Below are positions 33,427 through 44,801 of a DNA stretch of 64,000 nt, piece by piece. The position numbers were made by a program, and so were the translations under genes. The DNA is from Nemertoderma westbladi (lineage: Eukaryota > Xenacoelomorpha > Nemertodermatida > Nemertodermatidae). Each line of letters starts with the position of its first letter. The stretch's first letter is position 1. The stretch spans positions 107,078-171,077 of the forward strand of contig JAUCBJ010008830.1 of assembly GCA_032718475.1 (NCBI GenBank). Direction: 5' to 3'. The notes under the pieces were generated by a model. It had not been told where the DNA came from and ran no database searches. It saw nothing but the letters and a program-made list of their open reading frames with translations.

Positions 33427-34053
33427 TTAGTTAGACATGAGAGTTGTAGTTTGCTTCAAGGGGAAGAAGAGTTTCCTTTCAGCATTAGTGTTTAGATGTA
33501 TTCGGTCAGATTTTAATATAGAATGTTCGGGTGCAACCAAACCCCGAATTGCTAAGGTTGACCCGAACCCGCTGTCTTTAAACCAAGTTCTTATTCGCTC
33601 GTTCAAGACTTGCCGACGTTCGTTATGGTTTGGGGGGCACTTACCGAACCTTGGAAAAGCTTCCAACCACACAATCTTTGATCCTGTAACAGTGTGGAAT
33701 GCAGTGATGGCGGTCTGCAACTGTTCGTGAACTTCCACACTGTTACAGAGATCATTGCCCCCCATACAGATGAATGATATGCATGGTTTAATGACAGCGG
33801 AACTACTGTACGTATTAATTACTAGGGGGAAATCCTTTAGTGTACGTATGTATTTATTGTTAGGAAAGTAATAGTTTATGTTAGCGGTAGGAGATAGTTC
33901 AGCAATATTGTAGTTTGTAGTAAAACGACGGAAATGGGAGTCACCCATAAGTAGTATTTCATGTGTAGTGTGGTTAGAAGTGCAGTGTATGGCGTCTAGA
34001 TCTAGATAATTAACATTAGATAGGTAGGGGGTTTGTTTATGTGTATGAGGCAT
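33427..34053 (-). CDS. SGNH/GDSL-type esterase ORF, probably retroelement-borne
   Basis: 208 codons, ATG to stop, unbroken. ILLMGDSHFRR carries the nucleophile block (GDS, S39). ICMGGNDLC is the GxND block (N100), and KSDRIHLN supplies the Asp-x2-His pair (D183, H186), so the full SGNH catalytic set is visible at normal spacing for a ~200-residue hydrolase. Similar esterase-like domains occur in ORF1 of CR1-type and other invertebrate retroelements. This ORF sits between two copies of the same LINE fragment on the opposite strand. No signal peptide is visible. Its substrate is unknown. It could be a domesticated or simply recent copy. Confidence 0.65.
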   Translation of the reverse strand: MPHTHKQTPYLSNVNYLDLDAIHCTSNHTTHEILLMGDSHFRRFTTNYNIAELSPTANINYYFPNNKYIRTLKDFPLVINTYSSSAVIKPCISFICMGGNDLCNSVEVHEQLQTAITAFHTVTGSKIVWLEAFPRFGKCPPNHNERRQVLNERIRTWFKDSGFGSTLAIRGLVAPEHSILKSDRIHLNTNAERKLFFPLKQTTTLMSN

Positions 34054-34812
34054 CGAGTTGAATTAGTAAGGTCCAACCAAGTGTTATGCATAATTAGAAT
34101 TTTAGTTATATGTAGATAGAGTTCCTCAGAAATTTTATCACACAACATTTATCCCCAGATAAATGCTCTAACGATAAACTTGTATTCCTACACTATATAT
34201 ATGTGATGTAGACAAGGGATAATTCATGTGTTTATGTTAGTGGGAAAAGTGTTGATTCAACTCGAAGCAACCTCACTAAACTTCAACCAAAGTTAAAACC
34301 CATAAAATATTATCTTGGCGCCAATAGTCTGTATCGAGTACCTGATCAGCTCTTACTTGTCAAACAATTTGCAGCTAATTAAAGTACAATAGATCATTGT
34401 TGATATTTTGGCGACAGAAAGTCTGTATCAACATTCCCTTCTCAGCATAGCTTTAGGCTATCTTAAATCTTGTTTGACCAAGTATTCGCAGACTCCATTA
34501 ATTACAGTGTTACACAACTTCCACATGGGTTAAGTTTCCACAGTTAGGGACGAGGCTCATGGAGGCCAAACAACTGAAAAATAATAAATAAATAATAAAT
34601 CGCATCAACAAGTAAATCACGAAATTTAGCAGGTGTTACCCATAACTCCCATCCATCCTGTTCATTGATTTGGTTAGTGGCAATTTCGTCCTCGTGAATA
34701 ATACCAGGTTTTAACTTTTCAGTCCAAACATAATTGTAATTTAATATATGAAACATGTATTTTAATGATTTTACAGTACAGATACTACAGGTAACTCGGC
34801 TATTGTTTTGGT
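34054..34812. other. Non-coding stretch
   Basis: Two similar blocks, TTGGCGCCAATAGTCTGTATC (34315) and TTTTGGCGACAGAAAGTCTGTATC (34405), suggest an old duplication of about 90 bp. No gene is visible. Confidence 0.4.
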
Positions 34813-35360
34813 TATTATAAATCTAGTGGTATTTTCTACAAACTTCTGCATATACAGTATTTCCTCCCCACATTCTTAGAACCCTATACTTCTCACTGAT
34901 CCATCCCTACGTTAATTACGGTATTATTCCATGGGGTAGCACTCATTCCACACTGAAACCACTACGTACCAAAATCAACAAACTGTTGTGCTGTATTACA
35001 TTTTCACACTACAGATCATCCTCAATCCCCATTTACAAACAACTAAATATTTTACCATTAACAAACTCTGTGAACTATCTGTCAGCACCTTCATGTACGA
35101 CATCCATTCAAAAAATATAAGCACTACCTCAACACTCGGTAAACTATTTCAGAAACGCTCATCAGTCCACAACTATCCCACACGAATCGCTTCCCACAGC
35201 AATTTCTCAATACCATTATGTCACTTAACTTCTTCACAAAGATCTATGAGTTTTCGTGGTCCCTCGATTTGGAACTCTGTGCCTCTGGAGATTCGCAATA
35301 AAAAATCAAAATCGTCCTTTACGCCAACCCTTAAAAAATACTTACTTTCAGAACTATAAC
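34813..35360 (+). pseudogene. LINE-D fragment, copy 2, with complete C-terminus
   Basis: The first 320 bp repeat 32789-33107 almost exactly. It then continues with the true C-terminal coding end: LGKLFQKRSSVHNYPTRIAS, MSFRGPSIWNSVPLEIRN, FTPTLKKYLLSEL and a stop at about 35360. In copy 1 this part is replaced by the C18 run. Frame breaks upstream show it is inactive. Confidence 0.8.
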
Positions 35361-37894
35361 AACTATCGGTAAAAATAAGAATATTAAAAATATTAATTAA
35401 TTCAAATTAAATACAATTTAAACTACAGTACTAAAATATAGGCAAGCCGGAAGGTAGCTACTGTAGCTTGTTAGTTCCATTTCTAATAATTTCCATTCTT
35501 AAATTTCAAAAGGCCCAGGTAAACCCCCCCCTCCCCCCTCACCCCTGGTTTTAAACACTTTTGGTGTCATAAAAATACCATTAAATCTGTGACTGCCAGT
35601 TCTTATATAATGGTCTGTATAGCAAAAAATCGAGCTCCTTATTTTTACACCAAAAAATGTGTTCTAGAACATTTGTTTGGTGGTGTGCGGAGTTGTCGAA
35701 TTATGGTAAATTTAATACTGATTCATTATATTAGCCATTATATGCGAAATTCGCTCAGAATTTCAAATATGCAACAGTTTCATCATATCTTGTTTAGTTT
35801 TCGAGATATCGTGAAAAATATGATACGTACCCAAAAAGTGGGTGCTGGACAAATTTATTCAACAATTCACTCAGCCTTCTGCAGGGCGCCTACTTCAAAC
35901 ATCTATAGGCCAGGCTACTATTGGAATCCCGCAGAGCTTGAGAGTGATTGACAGGCACAGTAACAATACATGGTGTATGGTGACTTTCTGAATTGCAGTT
36001 TCAGTACATACACCTGCCGTCTGCAGAAGTTATTGTCAAACTTCTCCTTTCAACATGGCATGGCCTTGTGTAACAATGCCACTAATGAAATGGGCCGCAC
36101 TTTTGCCGCCTAGTTGAATTAATGTGCTGCCCTGTCAAGCTAGGAATGCCTTTATAAATTTAATCAAGCTACAGTCATACTGATAAATATTTTCCACTTT
36201 ATATAAATAAAAAATTTAAAATTTAAAAGCAGAATCAATATTCTTAATTTTCTGAAGCTAAAGAAACTGAATGTCCTAACATTCGTTTCTCAGTTAGTTT
36301 AACGGTTATGTCCTTGTCGTCCAAACCTTTGTTACTTTGTTTAACCGCTATATTCCACCACATATTTTGTTATATAGACTTGAGGCACCTGCTCCAATGA
36401 ACCTCCGCTCGCCCGCCCGCTCGCCGTAGCGATCAGGGCTAATTGGATTGCAGGGAGTAGGAAATGCCCTCCCACGTTTGGCCGCCACGTGCAGTAGGCT
36501 CGGACATGCCATGGCCATGGTGGTTAATACATCGTATTCTACGTAGGCTACCTATCGAATGTCAAGAAATCGCCGTGTGGACTGTACAAACTGTGTAACG
36601 AGTTAACGAGTATCATAATAACCCCTGTGCTTAGACAATAGTCTATGCAGCAAGAGGGAATTGATAAGTACAGTAGGAAAGACTTGTCTTTTCTGTGGGC
36701 CGCATACCCGCATGTATAGAGAGAGATGTGAGTGTAGGAAGTAAAGTTAGGCATGGGCGGGGGCGGTTACATTAGGTAGGTTAAATATAATTTTCACTCA
36801 GTGCAGTTCGCACTAAAGCGTCTATCGATTATGTTGCCAATTTTTGTTACTTGTCGTTTCCCACTCTCCCTTGCAATCAATATTAAAACAGACCCCTGCG
36901 CCCCTGCGAATGTTTGATAGATTGATTGTTACCTATAAATATTATTCAAACAAAAAAATAATTGTTCTTGTTCATAATTAAATTATATTTATGGAATGAT
37001 CTCTTTATTAGCTAGACCAAATGTAATCATAGTGAGTAAAACATTTAATTTATAACAGTTATAAATAAACATAAACTTTATTTGCTTGCAAGTGCCCCAT
37101 AATTATTTGATCCCTGCAATAATCTCTTTTAAACCAACGGCTCTATTTTGGGGAGCCAACCATGTCCGCCTGTCAATCACTCAGTTGGTTAGAAACCTGC
37201 GGCGTCATGAAAGATATTTCCAGATTGATGAAATTGAGCAGATTGAACAGATTGAAGAATGGACTTTAATTGAGAACATAACTTTAAATAACAATAAATT
37301 CGGACACTTTTAGAGGATTTCATGCAGCATCCATTTGTCCTGGATTTTAACCAATTTTGACCAACAAAAATTGTATTTTGCAAAATTAGGCTAAATCTTT
37401 TGCCATAACACAAAATCTTAGCAGGTTAAATATTTGGGCAACTATGCATTTACATAGATGCATACTTACCCGCACTGCAGTCAAGTTTACTTACCCACAC
37501 TTTTTCCTGTAAGTTGTCAAAATGAAGTCTAAATGCATACTTACCTGCAATTTAGCAGCCCCGGAGCTCATGAACTCATCAACTATCGGTAACTAAATAA
37601 TGACAGTAATTTCGTGGTATACCTGATAATGTGATTGTCCAGTGCAAGCATGATATGGTGTCAATGGTGATAACAACATGAAGGAACTCGGGCCTAAGGT
37701 TCCCCCTTTGTATTTATACATACTTGATAGTCATTTCCCTCTGGCCCTTTTTGAATAAATTTGGATTTGTAAATAATTTGTTCCGAAAGTCAAATGTGGA
37801 AAATGCACCAATGTATGGGAGTATTACTGTATCTCACAACACTTCTCAATGTTTCCCTAAAGTTTCCCAAGGTGTCTCAATGTTGCACAAATGA
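35361..37894. other. Long stretch without recognised genes
   Basis: Scattered short frames only. A CGCCCGCCCGCTCGCC GC-rich patch lies at 36408-36424 and a CATGCCATGGCCATGG patch at 36507-36522. Nothing with family-like sequence was found on either strand. Confidence 0.4.
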
Positions 37895-38252
37895 CCTTTT
37901 CGGCATTGTTTTTGGTGTCATATTCTGTGATATCCGATCCTGAAGCCCAAATGTCCTTTTCCGAGTCGTTTTGGGCTTCACACTCTGTGATATCTGAGAT
38001 CCTGAACCCCCTGAAGCCCAAATGTCCTTTTCCGAGTCGTTATGGGCTTCACACTCTGTGATATCTGAGATCCTGAAGTCCAAATGTCCATTTCCAGGTC
38101 GTTTTGGGCTTCAGAGTCTCGGAAGCTGAGATCCTGAAGCCCAAATGTCCTTTTCCGAGTCGTTTTGGGCTTCACACTCTGTGATATCTGAGATCCTGAA
38201 CCCCCTGAAGCCCAAATGTCCATTTCTATTCGTTTTGGGCTTCACACTCTGT
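37895..38252. repeat. Minisatellite, 61/71-bp units
   Basis: About five and a half units begin with TTTTCCGAGTCGTTTTGGGC, contain CACTCTGTGATATCTGAGATC and end GAAGCCCAAATGTCC. Units are either ~61 bp or ~71 bp; the long form carries an extra CTGAACCCC. The 37959 and 38151 units (long) are almost identical, while the one at 38090 is most diverged. Confidence 0.9.
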
Positions 38253-38873
38253 AGGTAATTTGTTGGTTTGCGCACAAACTGATCCAATTTTCGTTGTTTG
38301 TTGTTGTTTGGGTTGTTGTTTTATTTTAGAACGAAGACAATTCGTTCTGAATGCGATGAATTGCAGTTTATTTTTAGCTAGGCCTACTAAAATACTAACA
38401 TCATCGCCATTCGGCGGCATCAGCCAAAACTGGCCAACATTTTGGAGGTGATTCACTTCAGGTTTACAATCCCTAACTGCATCGAGGTCTCAAGAATGGG
38501 GTGTGGGGTGGGCCCATGGCGATCGCCATGGGTGGGTCCAATGGCATAATGTCTCGAAGGGCAAGGAGAACCAAAGTATACAAGGTAACAGCAATTTACA
38601 AACCAAACTAAGGTAATGCGTGTTGCAAACCTACTCTAAATGCAGCATCTCCATGCCTTTCTGCAAAGACACCAAACTTGCATCAGGTGGACCACTTTTG
38701 ATGGAAGACAAATCACTATAACAATAATGCAATTAAGAAGTGTGTTCTTTGCAGAAATGTGTGAAGCCAGGTCACATAACATCATATTTGATAAGAGATT
38801 TTATCTAATTTTGATAAAAGAAATTCACAATAATGTTGGCATAGTAGGTACTCATACTGTACCAACCAAGACA
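38253..38873. other. Non-coding stretch
   Basis: It contains TTGTTGTTTG-type simple sequence (38294-38320) and a CCATGGCGATCGCCATGG palindrome at about 38514-38531. No gene is supported. Confidence 0.4.
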
Positions 38874-39310
38874 TCAGTGTGTTTCTTCCATAAATCCAAA
38901 CAGTTCTTTGAGGACCCGCACCACTTTGGGCATCACAACAGAAGGGTGAATCCTTTTTGGATGGTGATTACGATTCACAGGAAAAAACTCAGTGATGCCT
39001 GATACATGGGATATTTCTCCCATGAAGCCACACAGCTTTGCAGCCTTATAGATGCCGCTAAATTCCCACTCTCCGATAAACTCTCCACGTGCTTTTCCTG
39101 TTTCATAGTCCTCTAACGTTATACGGTGTCCCTTACTGTATATCGGAGCTTGCACCAGGTAACCATTTTCGTCCGAAAAGGCACAAACTATTTCCGAAGG
39201 AAATCCACATTCAGCAACATGCGTTTTATTTTCCACTTGATCTATCATCGCCACTCCTTGGTTCGTTCCTCCAACTGTAATTGTCGCAGGTGGCAATCCC
39301 CGGACGTCTG
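38874..39310 (-). CDS. Unidentified ORF of about 145 codons
   Basis: The frame is open on the minus strand from just after a TGA near 39320 to TGA at 38874-38876. It has balanced, protein-like composition: ATITVGGTNQGVAMIDQV, HVAECGFPSEIVCAFSDENG, GKARGEFIGEWEFSGIYKAA and RIHPSVVMPKVVRVLKELFG. No ATG starts it (first Met at about residue 22), so it may be an exon or a truncated gene. It is bordered upstream by the tandem repeat at 39314. I do not recognise the family. Confidence 0.4.
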
Positions 39311-39313
39311 AAT

Positions 39314-39700
39314 AGGGTCAAAAGTGAAAACTGACAGCGGAAATGAAATCCTTGACCAGGAAAACCCCCATAGAGTGGATTTTAATTAGTTAATGTGATT
39401 CCTTATATTTTTGACGGACGGACAATCCGACAGACAGACCGACAAACAGACCAACAGACAGTCTGGATAGGTTCAAAAGTGAAAACTGACAGGGGAAGTG
39501 AAATCCTTGACCAAGAAAACCCCCATAGCGAGAATTTTAATTAGCTAATGGAATTCCTAATACTTTTGACGGACAGACTGACAGACAGACCGACAGACAG
39601 ACCGATAGACAGTCTGGATAGTGTCAAAAGTAAAAACTGACAGCGGAAATAAAACCCTTGACAAGGAAAACCCCCATAGCGAGAACGTTAGTAGATTTAA
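39314..39700. repeat. Tandem repeat, ~150-bp units with GACA-rich ends
   Basis: Two full units and a partial third begin TCAAAAGTGAAAACTGACAG, contain GAAAACCCCCATAG and end in (GACAGACC)n stretches followed by AGTCTGGATAG. The copies are 85-95% alike by eye. Confidence 0.88.
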
Positions 39701-40956
39701 TTCTTTCTAAAGTCTTGACAGACAAACTGCAGAACGGCAGAACGGTGACGCATACGAAATCTAACCCAGTTGGGATCTACGATCCCGTCACAGTCGTAAA
39801 CTGCCAGCCTACTACCAAACTGTGACTGCAAGACAAAGTCCACATTTCCTCTTCCACCAATTCCATATTTTATTGTTTCCAGTCTTTGCCCAGATCATTC
39901 ACAATGTTCCAATGTATTCTGTGGGTTGGTAAGCTGGGGGTAGGAATTTCAATTTTTCTGGTTGTTCTGGCATGATGTTCTGAACTGTTTATACACAGGT
40001 ATATTATATAACTGCATTCAGTTTGTAAATCTTACTTGTGTTAACTCCATTGCTTTTCCCTTTTCCCCACTCCTCAGCCCCTTTTCCTTTGTTTGTCTCT
40101 AACAATATCCCAGTCACTGGTGCTTCCTCCAATTATATAGCCAATAAGATTTCACCTTTTGGGAAATTATTTCTGTCCAGGTGCACTTAACGTTATCTTT
40201 TGTGAAAGTCAGACAAAATTTTCGCACTACCACCTTTTCTAACTCTGCATGGTCCAATATAGCTTTTAAAATAAACTAACTTTAGACTTAGCTTAAGGCA
40301 TCACGAGCTTTGGAGTTGGATTCGCCAATATTAGTGTCACACTGTTGTCAGCTTGTGATTGTGACTCAATGTTGCAAATACTATCTAAAAGGCGCATATC
40401 TATTGTCATCGACATTAAACTGTACAATTATACGATTTGCAACTGAATTGGAAGGTACAGTAGATAACCGGCATTAGTAAGCATATAACTACTAAGCCCA
40501 TACTACTTTACTAGTCATATACTCGAAAGGAAGCCATATACTCAAAAGGAAGCCATATAGTTGAAAGGAAACCATATACTCACCTCAAACGGAATACAAA
40601 CTTCGGAAAGAGGTACTCATCGTGCAAGGCATAGTTTTCATGAAACCCATACACTACACATCTTCCCCACCCCACCCGCGCTTAGTATTGTGGTTGATTT
40701 AACACCTTTCCCACCCCTTTGTAGTCGATTTAACACCCGCCCCACGCCATCTGCGCTTCTTACTACACACCTATTCAATTAATTTATAAAATACATAAAT
40801 AAAATAAATATTTATATCCTCCCCTTGAATAACTCTCTTATATAGTCTTACATAACTTATCACTACAAGTTATAAAGTTTAATCTAATATTTAATACTTT
40901 CAGAGATGTGATATGCGGTCTCACCTTTCATATATTGAACCAAGATAAAGATAAAG
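39701..40956. other. Non-coding stretch with a short tandem repeat
   Basis: At 40516-40583 four ~19-bp units of the form CATATACTCGAAAGGAAGC are repeated. The rest is without genes; a C-rich patch lies at 40660-40750. Confidence 0.45.
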
Positions 40957-42301
40957 ATGAATCGATTTTTCTCATTGGGAATCAAAACGGGAGTAACAGT
41001 GAGAGTCGAGGAACTGGAATTCCTGTCGTCAACGAGGGGTGTCGGTAATTATAGCACCGATTCCTCGCTGCAAGTGTTACGGCAACCCCTCCAGAACTAC
41101 ACAGAACCTTTCTTTACATCGCCTGAGGTCTACGGATTTGCGATCTTTTTGGAACATCTAGATTTGCAATCTGTAAGTATTTATTAATGTAATAAAATAA
41201 AATTTAGATATTTATTTTTAAAACATATTTTGAAATTATAAATTAATTAAATAACGAAATTAAATTAATTTTAAGATGGAATTGACCAATGTAAAAGAAG
41301 AATTACGACTGGGAGGGCCGTCTGAAGATAGGTATGTTATCGCGATAATAATACACATCGTGAACATTGAAAAAATTGAAAAATTGAAATTGAAAAAAAT
41401 TTCCAGAGAAAATTGCTGGAACTTTTCTAGACATTTTTCCGGAAATTTCCTATTTTTTAAATTCATTATATACATATACCGGTATATAAAGTTTACTTTT
41501 AATCATAAATATTTACAGAAAAGCCTCATATTAATTGCATAAGATAGTAATAAGATTTGAACTAAAATTGTGATTGTGACTTTGTGTTTATCAATTTCAT
41601 TATTAACTAGATCTTTTATTGAACGCAATTTTGGAAAAATAAATTTTCAATTTTAACTCTTTCACAATTTAATACCTTCTGCTATTTTACCAGTTTATAC
41701 ACAAACACAAGTAGAGTAAACAGAAACATTAGAAAGAAGTGATTTCAGTGTATTCCAGTTATTTCGATGTATAATATAACTCCACTCCAACTCCATAGAT
41801 AAAATCCCACTCAAAATGTGATGATTAAAGATCAAACTTAATGTGTGACGGTGCCAAATGCGGCTGCCAATGTAAATATAGAATATAGCTATACCTTCCC
41901 ACACCAAATTAATTTTGCATAACTCATTTCAACTACCGGTACAGTAATGGTAATATTTTTTTGGGAAGACAATATATATTTTATATTAGGCCACCTAATA
42001 TAAAGGGTTATTTAATTTATAATTTTTGGTGAGACTTAAATTGATTTTTGGCTTCTATTTTGTCAACATTTATTTTATTTTAACTATGTTTTAGTTGTGA
42101 CAGAAGATTCAACTTATAGGAGATGTGACTTTGTTGTCTCTCTTCGAGGACCAGGTCGCCAAGTCAGGGAGATTTCGGATACAAACAGCGCGGCCGATCC
42201 GCCACAATCTTCGTGTTGTTTTTCCAGACTGGGAGGGACGGTTGCCACCCGGATATGTCACTAACACCCCGGGCTTTCTACCGTTTTATTATTCGGATTA
42301 G
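40957..42301 (+). CDS. Putative three-exon gene, unidentified (block B, gene 1)
   Basis: Exon 1 is 40957-41172: ATG, 72 codons, phase 0, donor GTAAGT. Exon 2 is 41276-41331, from a TTTTAAG acceptor to a GTATGT donor; it reads MELTNVKEELRLGGPSED and ends two bases into a codon. A terminal exon at about 42113-42301 reads IQLIGDVTLLSLFEDQVAKS ... FPDWEGRLPPGYV ... TPGFLPFYYSD and stops at TAG. The join of exons 2 and 3 by the obvious acceptors is out of phase, so either an extra small exon is missing or one exon is mutated. Exon 1's end resembles the exon at 10179-10355. No family is recognised. Confidence 0.4.
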
Positions 42302-42774
42302 GACGACCATTATTGGTGCTATTAAATTCAATCCTTTGCACTGGTGAGTAGCCATTTATTCTTTATTGTTTGACTGGTACTGAGTGACATTTAAATGTGT
42401 TTAATATCTCTGTGTCAATATTAGATCAAATATTATGAGTCATTGATACTTGTAAGTACTGATGCCCTCTCTCTGGGCAGGGCCTCTTGTGATTCAGTAT
42501 ATTTGATTTATAAATTTACTTAACTTTATACTTCGGGATCCCGGTTCAAAATAGTCGGGATCAGGACTGGGATTAAATTTTTTGCCAGGAGCCCTTTAAA
42601 CATTAATACATGTATATAATATTACTTTGTTGATTGCATGTAGTGGTTTTGGCGTGTAAACATTTCGAAGGATATATTATAATCAAAGCCGGGAGAGGAA
42701 CGTAGAGGTAGAAAATTAAAAAATTATTTTTTCTATTTGGGTTATAATGATAATTATTAAATTTTTAGATTACA

Positions 42775-43178
42775 ATGAAATCCTCCTGCAAAGGAGCGAT
42801 TTGCGACGGGGTTTCGGGCCCGTATGCGAAGTTATCATTCACTTCGATATGGACTATAAAAGCTAAATTAACTATACCGGGATCTATCAATAAGGAGGGG
42901 GAAGTGGTTCAACAGCATCCGTTCCACTCTAAATTGTTTACTTTATTATTTTCCAACGAGTATACACTAACCGTAAGTTTATTATATTTTTTTAATAATT
43001 ATTTACAAAGTTTAATATCTTACAATAAATATGTTTGAAATAAATTTAATTTAATTGTATCGTATTCCTGAACAATGTGTTTTCAGAAAAGATATGTAAT
43101 TAATTTAATATTATTTAGACCCGGAATCAGCCATTTCCAAACGTGGATCTGAGGAGACATATCCGTGAATTATCATGA
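42775..43178 (+). CDS. Small two-exon gene, cysteine-motif family (copy B)
   Basis: Exon 1 is 42775-42972 (66 codons, phase 0, donor GTAAGT). Exon 2 is 43119-43178 (after TTATTTAG), ending TGA, for 85 residues. The start KSSCKGAICDG matches KVCGGAVCRG of the gene at 10525. Exon 2's NVDLRRHI matches DIDTRDHV there. The intron position and phase are the same. The acceptor upstream of the ATG (TTTTTAG, then six bases to ATG) is also shared, implying a 5' non-coding exon in both. The protein has no signal peptide or membrane segment. Conservation of structure between two diverged copies 32 kb apart supports a functional gene family of unknown role, possibly carried by a mobile element or virus. 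Confidence 0.55.
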
Positions 43179-43202
43179 CTAAATTATCAAGGAATGCAAT
43201 AA

Positions 43203-43490
43203 TTCGGAACACATATATCTCGGAAAGCATAGAAATTACCTTGTAAAGTCATTAGTTCTTGGAAGTCATAAATCTCAGAAGGCATACAGTTCTTGGAAAT
43301 GTATAGTTATATCTCTGGACCAGATACTCTCGGAAAGACATTTATTTTGAAGGTCATATTTCTCAGAATGCATACTCAACTCGGAAGCTTTACATACCTT
43401 GAAAAGACATTTATCTCGGTAGGCATAATCTCGAAATGCATACACATATCGAAAATGGATGGTAATCTCAGAAGGCATAATCTAAATTGT
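43203..43490. repeat. Degenerate short repeats, CTCGGAAGGCATA-type
   Basis: About twelve imperfect units of 18-26 bp carry ATCTCGGAARGCATA or a close variant. They are strongly diverged, so this is an old array. The array begins 25 bp after the stop of the small gene at 43178. Confidence 0.75.
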
Positions 43491-43587
43491 TATCTTAAAT
43501 TTTTAGATAGGACATCATATTTAATCACTTTAACACAAACAATCCTATAAAATATTTGTTAATTACCTATCTGCAAAGAGTTGTGAA

Positions 43588-43767
43588 ATGAAATCGAAAA
43601 ATAAAACGGAAAAGGAAGTCAACTTTATTGTTAGTCTCACTAAATATTTTTTCCATTTGATGGCTGAAAATAATCTGGAAAAATTCAATATACAAGCCAT
43701 GCTAAATACCGTTGCTATTCAGTCCGCCTACAAGTCTCTCGAAAACGAAAAAGATTCAATGTGCTAA
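43588..43767 (+). CDS. Small ORF, 59 codons, unidentified
   Basis: ATG at 43588 (GTGAAATGAAATCG) runs to TAA 43765-43767. The product MKSKNKTEKEVNFIVSLTKY continues with a hydrophobic/helical centre (FFHLMAENNLEKFN) and ends MC. It lies downstream of the spliced genes of block B on the same strand and could be their third member, or chance. Coding is suggested only by composition. Confidence 0.3.
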   Translation: MKSKNKTEKEVNFIVSLTKYFFHLMAENNLEKFNIQAMLNTVAIQSAYKSLENEKDSMC

Positions 43768-43774
43768 AAAGAGG

Positions 43775-44156
43775 GAAGTAACTACCTACTCTGGTGCACA
43801 TGACCCACCATTGGCTGTGCAGCCCATCTGCTGGGTCATACCCTGTACCCCTGCTGCCAGGTGCAGGTCGCAGTGAAGTGCACTCAGAGTGGACATGAGA
43901 ACACTCTACTCCTGACCAGCCATTGGTAGATCACCATCTGCCTCGCCAGGCCATATACGTCTGCAGCCAAGCATATGGGTCCTTAATCCAGGACAAAGGG
44001 CGTCCTTATCCCAGAACAAAGGGGGTCCTAGTTACAGGACGAGATTTGCCCTAGTAAGAGGGTCTATGCAGCCACAGGTGGCACCTCCTTTATGCTGCAT
44101 GGAGGTGGTAGGTTTTCTTGATCAATGACCTAGAATACCTGACCTGACCTGACATT
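43775..44156 (+). repeat. SINE-like repeat with (CCTGA)n tail
   Basis: About 380 bp of GC-balanced sequence in AT-rich surroundings ends with TATGCTGCATGGAGGTGG, ATGACCTAGAATACCTGACC and then (CCTGA)n. The tail block recurs at 50,605-50,665 (TATGCTGCGTGGAGGTAG ... CCCGAATACCTGACCTAACA). The 44,027-44,098 part matches the reverse complement of 8,630-8,705, the 5' flank of LINE-B. A short retroposon borrowing LINE-related ends fits; no Pol III box could be confirmed. Confidence 0.55.
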
Positions 44157-44255
44157 AACAGAATCAACAAAATTAACATTAACAATATTAAAACATAATT
44201 AACAACATAATAAAAACATAAATTAACAACATAATTAACATTAACAAAATACATC

Positions 44256-44285
44256 TGGTCTGTAAGCAGATCTGCTTACAGACCA
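44256..44285. repeat. Perfect 30-bp palindrome
   Basis: TGGTCTGTAAGCAGA followed immediately by its exact reverse complement, at the end of an (AATTAACA)-rich tract (44156-44250). It could form a cruciform without a loop. Perfect conservation in a decayed region suggests a recent event or a transposon end. Confidence 0.9.
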
Positions 44286-44801
44286 TGTTATATTCATAAA
44301 ATATCCAACAGGTGTATGAAGCAGCACTAAGCCATCAAATCAAGAAAGCGTCAATTCGTTTGACATTGTTGCAGACCTAACCCAAGTGAGTTGTAAATGC
44401 TCCATATTCACTCCTCTGACCACTACACTGCAGAGAACAGCATTGCGATCACCTTCAGTTGATGTAACACCTGTGATTACTCCATTGGCCACATTGGGAA
44501 CGACACAGCCAACATCATCATGGTTACCAACATCTCTTGAACGCAAAACTCTCTCGCTCTCCCCAAGAATATGTGGGAGATGCTGTTGGAGATAGTTGGA
44601 GATGTTGGAGATAATGTTGGAGATGCCATTAATCCAGAACCAGAGGCAGAGACAGAGGTCAGAGGTTCCCATGAAAATTTAAAGTAATGGGTTATTTGGC
44701 ATATATTGTTTATTAATTCCATGATATAAAGAAACCAATAAAATGTTTTCAAATTTCCTACGCTGATATGGTGGGAGATTAATTATGCTACACAAGACTG
44801 G

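Noticed and set aside
37877..38223. Repetitive minus-strand ORFs
   Set aside because: Produced by the 61/71-bp minisatellite, with no start context or homology.
43203..43490. Regularly spaced motif resembling an array
   Set aside because: Spacing is irregular and the sequence between motifs is itself repeat-derived; an old short tandem repeat.
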